Below the pieces are notes generated by a model. It had not been told where the DNA came from and searched no databases. It saw only the letters and a list, made by a program, of their open reading frames with translations. This document shows, in pieces, positions 50,856-57,038 of a stretch of DNA of 57,038 nt (the stretch's first letter is position 1; each line of letters begins with the position of its first letter). The DNA comes from an uncultured Verrucomicrobiota bacterium (GTDB lineage: Bacteria > Verrucomicrobiota > Verrucomicrobiia > Opitutales > Intestinicryptomonadaceae). The DNA lies in the NCBI GenBank assembly GCA_949298545.1, contig CASFWX010000035.1, forward strand, positions 1 through 57,038, read 5' to 3'. The translations under genes were made by a program, and so were the position numbers.

Positions 50856-53092
50856 CAAACGATGGCAAAAGAGTTGCGCAAGTCCTTTTATTTAGAGGGA
50901 TCGACAAACCTTTAAGCTACGTAATTCCGCAGCGCTTATCCGGCGAAATTGTTGAGGGCAGCATGGTGCGCGTCCCTCTGCGCGGCGGGGTGGCAAACGC
51001 GATAGTCATCGGCACGCTTGCCCTTTCAGAATTTGATGGCGGCGGAAAAATTCGCCTAAAGCCCCTATACTCGACAGTTCAAAGCGAGCGTGTTCTGACA
51101 CCGGACCTCATAGGGCTGTCCTATTGGATGAGAGACTACTACGCATGCGGAATGCAGCAGGTATTTGAATCCATGATTCCAGGGGTTGTGCGCGAGGGAA
51201 AAGGCGCTCTCGAAGTCAGGGAAATATCCATGCCACATTCCCTTTCAAACGCGGAAATTGAAAAGATTGCCCGCCGCGCGCCGCAGCAAGCCAAGATTTG
51301 CCGATTTCTCTCGGAATACAGCGAGCCCATCTTAAGACCTGCGTTGCTAAAGATGGCCGACGCTTCTGCAAGCGCCCTTGACGCCCTCATAAAAAAAGGG
51401 GTTCTCATGCAGACGGAGCTAGAAGCAGACCGACCTGCATTCGACGACGAGTTATCAAATGCCGAAATGATAAGCTCCGCTCCCCCCGCCCTCAATCCCG
51501 AACAAGAGAGCGCGCTAAACGACATATTAGGCGATTTGGATTCCGAAAAATTTTCCGCGAGGCTGCTGTACGGGGTGACGGGCTCCGGCAAAACTGAAGT
51601 CTACATGCGCGCCATGAAAAAAGTTCTCGATGCGGGCGGGTCGTGCATTTTTCTGGTTCCGGAGATTTCACTCACTCCGCAAACCGTAGGGCGCCTAAAG
51701 AGCCGGCTCGGCGATTGCGGGCTTGTCGTATGGCATAGCGGATTAAGCAACGGGCAGCGCCTCGACGCATGGCGCAAGCTTGCCCGCGGGCAAGCCCGCG
51801 TGGTTGTGGGAGCGCGCAGCTGCATATTCGCCCCCCTGGAAAACCTCAGGCTGGTAATCGTCGACGAGGAGCACGACACCGCCTACAAGCAGGACAAGGC
51901 TCCGCGCTACAACGGGCGGGACGTTGCCGTGCTCCGGGCAAAAATCTGCGGGTGCCCCTGCATACTCGGATCCGCTACGCCGTCGCTCGAAACGCTGTAC
52001 AATGCCAAGACAGGCAAGTATTCCGTATCGCGCATACGCAAACGCGTGGACGGGCGACGCATGCCGAAAGTCTTTATAGCAGATATGAAGCACGAAAAGC
52101 CCGGGGCGGTAATATCCGGAATGCTGGCGCAAAAGATAGGAGACAAACTAGACAAATCGGAACAATGCATACTGTTTCTAAACCGCCGCGGCTATTCCAA
52201 ACTCTTTGAATGTCCCGACTGCGGGCACGTCGAGGAATGCCCCCACTGCTCGGTGAGCATGACGTGGCACAAGCGCGACGGGCTCGTAAAATGCCATCTT
52301 TGCGGCTATACCGCAAAAGCTCCGAGATTCTGCCGCAAGTGCGGGTCTGACCAGGCAAAATGGAAGGGGCACGGCACGCAAAAGCTCGAAGACATAATAT
52401 CCTCCATGTATCCGCGCGCGCGCGTCGGCAGAATGGACAGGGACTCCATGAAGCGAAGGGACAATTACAGGCGCATACTCGGAGATTTCCGCGCAGGCAA
52501 GCTCGACATTCTAATAGGCACTCAAATGATAGCAAAGGGCCTTGATTTCCCGCGCGTCACGCTCGTCGGAATAATCGACGCAGACATTAGCCTGCACATG
52601 CAGGATTTTCGAGCCGCCGAAAAGACCTACCAGCTCATAGTGCAAGTGGCAGGGCGCGCGGGGCGCGGAGACGGCGCGGGCGAAGTTGTCATACAAACCC
52701 GCGAACCAGAATCCGCACCAATTCAATACGCAAAAAAAGACGACATGGAAGCCTTTCTTCAAGAGGAACTCTCCGCAAGAGAGGAATATTCATACCCCCC
52801 GACGACGCGCCTAATCCGCCACATATTCCGATCGCGCAACGGCGAAAAGCTGGCGCTGTACCTCGAAGAATGGGCTAGGCGCGCGGAAGATTCATTCGGG
52901 GAACTCTGCCAAATAAGGGGTCCCTCCCCCGCTCCGATAGAAAAGTCCGAAGACTATTACCGCTGGCACATATGGTATTTCTGCCGTGCGGTCAGGCCAA
53001 CTGTCGAGAAAATACTCTCCCTGCGAAAAGATTTTAAGCTTGGAGACGATATCGAGGACGCCATAGACGTGGATCCGATGTCAATGGCATAG
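50852..53092 (+). CDS. priA: Primosomal helicase PriA
   Basis: 746 residues. The N-terminal 3'-DNA-binding part (about 1-110) is followed by a superfamily 2 helicase. The motifs are LLYGVTGSGKTEVYMRAM (Walker A), VDEEHDTAYKQDKAPRYNGR (DEEH box), CPCILGSATPSLETLY, and IGTQMIAKGLDFPRV with VAGRAGRG. A zinc-binding insert carries CPDCGHVEECPHCSVSMTWH and CHLCGY...CRKCGSD, giving the eight Cys expected for two zinc sites. PriA restarts stalled replication forks. It is translationally coupled to the secreted protein upstream and is the last gene of the long plus-strand series starting at rpmI. The next gene is convergent after 21 bases. Confidence 0.95.
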   Translation: MTNDGKRVAQVLLFRGIDKPLSYVIPQRLSGEIVEGSMVRVPLRGGVANAIVIGTLALSEFDGGGKIRLKPLYSTVQSERVLTPDLIGLSYWMRDYYACGMQQVFESMIPGVVREGKGALEVREISMPHSLSNAEIEKIARRAPQQAKICRFLSEYSEPILRPALLKMADASASALDALIKKGVLMQTELEADRPAFDDELSNAEMISSAPPALNPEQESALNDILGDLDSEKFSARLLYGVTGSGKTEVYMRAMKKVLDAGGSCIFLVPEISLTPQTVGRLKSRLGDCGLVVWHSGLSNGQRLDAWRKLARGQARVVVGARSCIFAPLENLRLVIVDEEHDTAYKQDKAPRYNGRDVAVLRAKICGCPCILGSATPSLETLYNAKTGKYSVSRIRKRVDGRRMPKVFIADMKHEKPGAVISGMLAQKIGDKLDKSEQCILFLNRRGYSKLFECPDCGHVEECPHCSVSMTWHKRDGLVKCHLCGYTAKAPRFCRKCGSDQAKWKGHGTQKLEDIISSMYPRARVGRMDRDSMKRRDNYRRILGDFRAGKLDILIGTQMIAKGLDFPRVTLVGIIDADISLHMQDFRAAEKTYQLIVQVAGRAGRGDGAGEVVIQTREPESAPIQYAKKDDMEAFLQEELSAREEYSYPPTTRLIRHIFRSRNGEKLALYLEEWARRAEDSFGELCQIRGPSPAPIEKSEDYYRWHIWYFCRAVRPTVEKILSLRKDFKLGDDIEDAIDVDPMSMA

Positions 53093-53113
53093 CATGCAAT
53101 CGCCCGCAATCCC

Positions 53114-53881
53114 TTATTTTGTGTTTAAAACTTCCAGAACTTTTCTGTGGAGATCGGCGGTGCATGATGCGACGAGCCCTTTAGGGCCTATGTCATTTCC
53201 TCCGCACCAGTCGGAAAAAGATATTCCGCAGCCGCGCATGCACGGAATGAGCGCAGTGGCGTCCCACACTTCAAGAATGGCGTCGCACATGACGTGCGCA
53301 TACCCGCGGCACAAGAGCATATATCCGTAGCAGTCCCCCCATGTCCTGGCAATAGCCGCCCTCTTTTCAAGCTCACGCCACCCGCGTTCGGAACGCAAAT
53401 CAGCACAATAGCGCGAGTCGGAAGTCAATAGCGTCATGCCGTCGATGTCGCGCCTGGACGACGGAACGCTCGCTTTGCCGTTAAACAGGCATGTCTGGCA
53501 ATCTCCCAACATTCTCTGCCGCAAAACCGGCTGATTTATCAGCCCAAGAATGGGAGAACCGCGATACATCAAACCGACGAGCGTCCCAAAAAGTGGAACC
53601 GCGCTGATGAAAGACTTTGTCCCATCTATGGGATCGAGAACCCAAACAAATTCGGAATCCGGATTTTCCACCCCAAACTCTTCGCCAATTATTCCGTGTG
53701 TGGGATATTCCTTTTTTATTGCCTCGCGCATCATCATCTCGGAATTCTTATCCACCTCGGTTACGGGCGACTCGTCGCTTTTATAATCTACGTTTACGCG
53801 GCCCCCGAAGGATTTTGCGATATATTCCCCCGTCATATCCGCAAGTGAATTGATAAAAACCTTGAAACTTTCCGTATCCAT
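53114..53881 (-). CDS. Inositol monophosphatase / histidinol-phosphatase family protein
   Basis: 255 residues from the ATG at 53881, chosen because the family starts near MDTESFKVFINS. A longer frame reaching 54412 runs antisense over the next gene and is a shadow. The lithium-sensitive phosphatase motifs are all present: HGIIGEEFG, the WVLDPIDGTKSF metal-binding signature, and the C-terminal GDCYGYMLLCRG and LEVWDATALIPCM. GDCYGY and DAILEVWDA are the pattern of HisN-type histidinol-phosphatases rather than of inositol phosphatases, so histidine synthesis is the better guess. It is divergent from the exonuclease gene (37 bases apart). Confidence 0.85.
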   Translation of the reverse strand: MDTESFKVFINSLADMTGEYIAKSFGGRVNVDYKSDESPVTEVDKNSEMMMREAIKKEYPTHGIIGEEFGVENPDSEFVWVLDPIDGTKSFISAVPLFGTLVGLMYRGSPILGLINQPVLRQRMLGDCQTCLFNGKASVPSSRRDIDGMTLLTSDSRYCADLRSERGWRELEKRAAIARTWGDCYGYMLLCRGYAHVMCDAILEVWDATALIPCMRGCGISFSDWCGGNDIGPKGLVASCTADLHRKVLEVLNTK

Positions 53882-53918
53882 GCCCCTAATATTCCCAAAT
53901 AGCGCGCACATGGGCAAG

Positions 53919-54560
53919 ATGAAAAACATAAGCACGCCGATATTCATGATAGATTTTGAGGGCTCCAGAAAAATAGGGGTTGTCGAATACGGTGCCGTTA
54001 AAATATCCGGCGGAGAAATAGTTTCGGCCCGAACCGGCATCTGCCGTCCGCGCCTTCCGATACCCCCGCGCGACGCCCAATTTTTTGGAATAGACAACGC
54101 CAATACCCTCAACCGGCCCTCCTTCTCGCAGGAAGTTGAAATCTTTGCGCAAATGCGCCGGGACGGAATTTTAGCATCGCACAATTCCGCAGTAGAAGAC
54201 TCTCTATTGCGCGACGCCATGCCATCACCCGGAACGGTTCCGGACCATGTATCCGGCGGATACTCGTGCCAATGGGGGCCATGGCTCGACACATTGTCTC
54301 TCTGCAGAAGGATTTTCCCCGGCCTGCCATGCGGCAAACTCTCGGGCTTGACAGAGACATTAAACCTTTCCGCCGAGCTAGAAAATGCTGCAAAAAAACT
54401 GTGTCCGCCCAAGCGGAGAAAATGGCATTGCGCGCTTTACGACGCTCTCGCCGCAAGCCTCATTTTGATTTGGATTTGCTCGCGCGACGGATTCGGGGAA
54501 GTAAGCCTTCCGTGGCTTTTGAAACATTCTGGCAGCCTTGAAGAAAGCGAATTGTTTTAA
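53919..54560 (+). CDS. DnaQ-like DEDDh exonuclease family protein
   Basis: 213 residues from the ATG at 53919; an ATG at 53910 would add three. The exonuclease motifs can be followed: Exo I in FMIDFEGSRKIGVVEYGAV (Asp and Glu), Exo II around ASHNSAVEDSLLRD (Asn/Asp region) and Exo III in WHCALYDALAAS (His and Asp). This is the DEDDh pattern of DnaQ/epsilon-like 3'-5' exonucleases, as a stand-alone enzyme without a polymerase domain. The middle segment between Exo I and II is short. It could act in DNA or RNA trimming. It is followed by the next gene without a gap (one base). Confidence 0.75.
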   Translation: MKNISTPIFMIDFEGSRKIGVVEYGAVKISGGEIVSARTGICRPRLPIPPRDAQFFGIDNANTLNRPSFSQEVEIFAQMRRDGILASHNSAVEDSLLRDAMPSPGTVPDHVSGGYSCQWGPWLDTLSLCRRIFPGLPCGKLSGLTETLNLSAELENAAKKLCPPKRRKWHCALYDALAASLILIWICSRDGFGEVSLPWLLKHSGSLEESELF

Positions 54561-54561
54561 A

Positions 54562-54999
54562 ATGAAGCAAGAGCTAAGAATAAGGCTGATAAATGCAATT
54601 CTAGCCTCGGGTTCTCCGTCTGGTTCCGATATTTTTGCCTGCGCCTCAAAAGGCGTGGAAGCCGCTCTCGGAGAAAAATCCGAAAAGAAGAGCCCCGAGG
54701 AATTCGCGCGCGGGATACTTCGGCTATACGATCCCTTCGCTCAAATAGAGGTCTTGGATTTCACAGGAAAGGACTTCGACCCGCTATTTGCAATTCCGCT
54801 GATAAGTTCCGCCATCAGGCGGATATCGGGATTTCCGCGCGCGATACTGCTCGTAATCGGAATCAACGAAGGCGGCGGGCAAAGGCGCATAGCGGGCAAA
54901 AAGAAAAGATTGCTGGCAGCCGAGAATATAGAATTTCTCGAAGACAAGATTGAAAGCTACCGCAAAGCTTTTCCTAATTTGGAAATTATCATCGCCTGA
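54562..54999 (+). CDS. Unrecognised small cytoplasmic protein (145 aa)
   Basis: 145 residues from the ATG at 54562. A TTG at 54538 in frame would overlap the upstream gene. The protein is soluble with alternating helices and strands. It contains SPSGSDIFACASKGVEAALG near the start, an EFARGILRLYDPF segment, a hydrophobic strand ILLVIGINEGGG and a charged helix ending AFPNLEIIIA. No family is recognised. It lies one base after the DEDDh exonuclease gene and before hinT by about 110 bases. Its role may be linked to the exonuclease, but this is context only. Confidence 0.5.
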   Translation: MKQELRIRLINAILASGSPSGSDIFACASKGVEAALGEKSEKKSPEEFARGILRLYDPFAQIEVLDFTGKDFDPLFAIPLISSAIRRISGFPRAILLVIGINEGGGQRRIAGKKKRLLAAENIEFLEDKIESYRKAFPNLEIIIA

Positions 55000-55110
55000 C
55001 GAGAGCCTTTCAGGAAAAGGCGCCGAAAAATCCACAACTAAACCATGCGCCTCGCCGGCAGTCGAATTTTCTTTACAGGCAATCAAATTCTTCATATCCA
55101 AGTTGAGCGT

Positions 55111-55449
55111 ATGAAGACTCTTTTCCAAAAAATACTAGACGGAGAAATTCCATCGAAGATTCTCTACCGCGACGACCTCTGCGCCGCAATACCAGACATA
55201 AATCCCCAGGCGCCGACGCACATTCTGCTCTTCCCCACAAAACCCATAGCGCGCCTGGCGGAAGCTTCGCCGGAAGACGCCGCGACGCTTTCACACATGA
55301 TGCTTACCGTCCCAAAAATCGCCCAAAGTTCCGGGTTAAAAGACGGATTCCGCGTCGTAATAAATAACGGCCCCCTTGCCGGAGAGACAATTCCGCACAT
55401 GCACATACACATACTTGGAGGCAGGCAAATGCAATGGCCTCCGGGCTGA
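55111..55449 (+). CDS. hinT: HIT-family protein, HinT-like
   Basis: 112 residues from the ATG at 55111; an in-frame ATG at 55045 would add 22 residues not found in the family. The protein starts with TLFQKILDGEIPSKILYRDD, the standard HinT N-terminus. It continues with PTHILLFPTKPIARL and ends with the active-site triad ETIPHMHIHILGGRQMQWPP (His96, His98, His100). HinT hydrolyses purine nucleoside phosphoramidates and adenylated amines, releasing AMP. It is followed by a strong terminator and is convergent with psd. Confidence 0.92.
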   Translation: MKTLFQKILDGEIPSKILYRDDLCAAIPDINPQAPTHILLFPTKPIARLAEASPEDAATLSHMMLTVPKIAQSSGLKDGFRVVINNGPLAGETIPHMHIHILGGRQMQWPPG

Positions 55450-55475
55450 TACCCAAGCAAGTTCCTTTCCTACGG

Positions 55476-55501
55476 GCGCGCAGCAGATGCGCGCTTTTTT
55501 T
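55476..55501 (+). terminator. Intrinsic terminator after hinT
   Basis: A 6-bp G/C stem pairs GCGCGC (55476-55481) with GCGCGC (55489-55494) around an AGCAGAT loop. It is followed by seven T (55495-55501). It sits between the convergent hinT and psd genes. Confidence 0.85.
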
Positions 55502-55522
55502 CGCTCCTTTAACGCCAGTGAT

Positions 55523-56425
55523 TCAAGCTTCCCGCGAGATTGCAGCCAAAGTATTTGCCCGCGCATAACACTCTATGTTCTGCGATCCCATTTCAATTAG
55601 CCTGCTATTCCAATCCAATTTGAGCCCAGCGGGAAAAATTGTAGCCAAACAAGATGCGCCCAATTTAAAAAATCCAGCACATTCTCCCGCTGCGGCGGTT
55701 TCTCCAATCCCTTTCAAATTCACTATTGTCCCCACGTTTGTAGCGCCTATCTCCATAAAAACGCACATGCCGAAATCTTTAGAATCTATAATATTCAAAA
55801 CTCTCTTATTCTCCCAAAGCACCGAAAGGCGGGGAACGAGCGCTATCGGGCTAACTGAAAATAATTTCCCGTTTATGAGCCTCCTGGCGCAAATTTCTCC
55901 GTGAATGGGAAAATGGAAGCGATGGTAGTCGAGAGGGCTCAGCCGTGAAATCAGCATGTCGCCACCTTCAAACCTTCTGGCGAGTTTTTCGTCGCCGAGA
56001 AACTTTTTCAAATTAAAACTCTGACCTTTTGCATAAAATGAATCCGACGATGTGACGCCTCTGATTAAAAGATGCCTGCCGTCACAAGGGAAAAGCACGC
56101 TTGGAAGCCCGGATTTTGGAACCGGACGCGCCGATGGCTTCAAGCTCCTCGAAAAAAATTCGTTAAAAGTCGAATAATTTGAAATGTCACGTTCAGCCTC
56201 CTCGAGATTTATGCCGTTTTTCTCTGCAAACTTTTCTATCGCGCGCGCGCTAACCTTGGAATCCGCCCAAATCCCGCAGAGCCTGGAAAATAAAGGACGG
56301 GCGATAAATGCTCCCGCAAACAACCCTCCAGGCAAAGTTCCATACAAGAACCGCATTGCCTTCTCCGCACACACGCGTTCGGTCTCAAAATCTCCCTTTT
56401 CGATATTGTAAATCTTCAATCCCAT
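55523..56425 (-). CDS. psd: Phosphatidylserine decarboxylase
   Basis: 300 residues from the ATG at 56425, which gives the family start (GLKIYNIEKGDFETERV) and overlaps the recD2 stop by ten bases. A longer frame to 56497 adds 24 residues of no clear character. The conserved steps are FNEFFSRSLKPSARP, FPCDGRHLLIRG, LSPLDYHRFHFPIHGEI (with catalytic His) and the autocleavage region GFFKLGASCLATIF. The pyruvoyl-forming Ser is expected at about 258, in GASC where many family members have GGST or LGST. It makes phosphatidylethanolamine from phosphatidylserine in the membrane and is cleaved into alpha and beta chains. Confidence 0.88.
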   Translation of the reverse strand: MGLKIYNIEKGDFETERVCAEKAMRFLYGTLPGGLFAGAFIARPLFSRLCGIWADSKVSARAIEKFAEKNGINLEEAERDISNYSTFNEFFSRSLKPSARPVPKSGLPSVLFPCDGRHLLIRGVTSSDSFYAKGQSFNLKKFLGDEKLARRFEGGDMLISRLSPLDYHRFHFPIHGEICARRLINGKLFSVSPIALVPRLSVLWENKRVLNIIDSKDFGMCVFMEIGATNVGTIVNLKGIGETAAAGECAGFFKLGASCLATIFPAGLKLDWNSRLIEMGSQNIECYARANTLAAISREA

Positions 56426-57038
56426 AAAACCTCTATCCTGCGTTTTAAGAATGTCTGGCGCTTCGCGGCGCGAGAATTTTTTACGGCAATTTTCCAAGCG
56501 GTCTCGTCTCCAACGATAAAGACTTTTTTCCGCGCGCGGGTAATTGCCGTATAGAGAAGATTGCGCTGCAGCATCACAAAATGCTGACGCATCAGCGGTA
56601 TCACAACAACTGGAAATTCGCTCCCCTGGGATTTATGTATGCTAATTGCATATGCTGATTGAAAGTCCTGCAAATCTTCCCTTCCGACGCGCACCTTTCG
56701 CCCGTCGAAATCTGCCGTCACTGCGCTTCCGCTTTCTTCCACGGAAACGACGCGCCCAATGTCCCCATTGAAGACGTCCAAATCGTAATTGTTGCGGGTC
56801 TGCATAATTTTGTCGCCCGCCGAGAACCTTCCTGCAGCAAAGTTCGCGGATCCCGCGGCGGGATTGATGGCACTTTTAAGTTCGGCATTCAGAGCGGATA
56901 TTCCAGCGGTTCCCCTGTGCATCGGGGCGAGAACTTGAACATCGAATATCCTATCGCACCCATACCATGCGGGTATCTTGTCGCGCACAAGTTTGATGCA
57001 GGATCTAACGCATTCCTCCGGAGTGTCTGCCCGCACAA
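56416..57038 (-). CDS. recD2: C-terminal part of RecD2-like helicase, partial
   Basis: The last 206 codons of a gene that enters from beyond the right window edge. It carries helicase motifs of the RecD-like superfamily 1B: GDKIMQTRNNYDLDVFNGDIGRV, a beta-rich stretch with TADFDGRKVRVGREDL, SIHKSQGSEFPVVVIPL (motif V region) and LLYTAITRARKKVFIVGD (motif VI). RecD2 proteins are 5'-3' DNA helicases without the RecBC partners. The N-terminal helix-hairpin-helix part and Walker A lie outside the window. The stop overlaps the psd start, so the two genes are coupled. Confidence 0.85.
   Translation of the reverse strand, partial: VRADTPEECVRSCIKLVRDKIPAWYGCDRIFDVQVLAPMHRGTAGISALNAELKSAINPAAGSANFAAGRFSAGDKIMQTRNNYDLDVFNGDIGRVVSVEESGSAVTADFDGRKVRVGREDLQDFQSAYAISIHKSQGSEFPVVVIPLMRQHFVMLQRNLLYTAITRARKKVFIVGDETAWKIAVKNSRAAKRQTFLKRRIEVLWD

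Noticed and set aside
53882-54412. N-terminal extension of 177 residues on the HisN-like protein
   Set aside because: The segment runs antisense over the start of the exonuclease gene, has no similarity to the phosphatase family and lacks a ribosome binding site. The family start at 53881 explains the protein fully.
1-57038. Search for tRNA, rRNA, CRISPR arrays, insertion sequences and phage genes
   Set aside because: No cloverleaf-like folds, regularly spaced direct repeats, transposase or integrase signatures were seen in any gap or gene by reading. A covariance-model and repeat search would be needed to exclude short or divergent cases.

Overview
The window looks like a chromosomal segment of a member of the Verrucomicrobiota, most likely an Opitutae-like lineage. 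The reasons are two PEP-CTERM surface proteins, a Bat operon, secreted Gfo/Idh/MocA and DUF1080 sugar enzymes, a membrane pyrophosphatase plus pyruvate phosphate dikinase, and the rpmI-rplT-pheS-pheT block. This assignment is inference from gene families; no rRNA gene is present to confirm it. I see no tRNA or rRNA gene, insertion sequence, prophage, integrase or CRISPR array. Base composition looks even in the coding parts, with A/T-rich gaps.

Layout. 1-2940 is the tail of a Bat operon (BatC-like end, BatD, BatE). 3176-7196 holds a tri-heme cytochrome c peroxidase, an acyl-ACP thioesterase, a small membrane protein and a guanylate kinase fused to a GNAT acetyltransferase. 7250-14051 is a minus-strand operon: an ABCG-like ABC transporter, four unrecognised envelope proteins, then TatA. 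14106-15540 has two small secreted proteins, one with an internal duplication. 15730-19999 (minus) has a phosphodiesterase, a DUF1080 protein and a K+-dependent-type membrane pyrophosphatase. 20380-34750 is a secreted and surface carbohydrate region: two PEP-CTERM proteins, an IclR regulator, Ogt, an FG-GAP repeat protein coupled to a family 2 glycosidase, a discoidin-like protein, a Tat-exported oxidoreductase, a DoxX-like protein and a sugar isomerase/epimerase. 34964-38184 holds a STAS protein and PPDK. 38594-53092 is a long plus-strand series: zinc ribbon protein, rpmI, rplT, pheS, pheT, tatC, an oligopeptide ABC importer with its two permeases fused into one chain, an unknown secreted protein and priA. 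53114-57038 holds a HisN-like phosphatase, a DEDDh exonuclease, an unknown protein, HinT, phosphatidylserine decarboxylase and the end of RecD2.

How the genes work together. Tat export links three places: TatA (7.4 kb), TatC (44 kb) and the Tat-signal oxidoreductase (32 kb). The DUF1080 protein, the oxidoreductase and the isomerase/epimerase belong to families that together break down glycosides through 3-keto intermediates, so a dispersed version of that pathway is plausible. The pyrophosphatase and PPDK suggest pyrophosphate is used as an energy currency. The tri-heme peroxidase fits peroxide reduction from the quinol or cytochrome pool at low oxygen.

The least explained parts are the ABC transporter operon with four unknown envelope proteins, the guanylate kinase-GNAT fusion, the TatC with a long periplasmic insertion and acidic tail, and an intrinsic terminator near 20.15 kb on the plus strand with no gene upstream of it.
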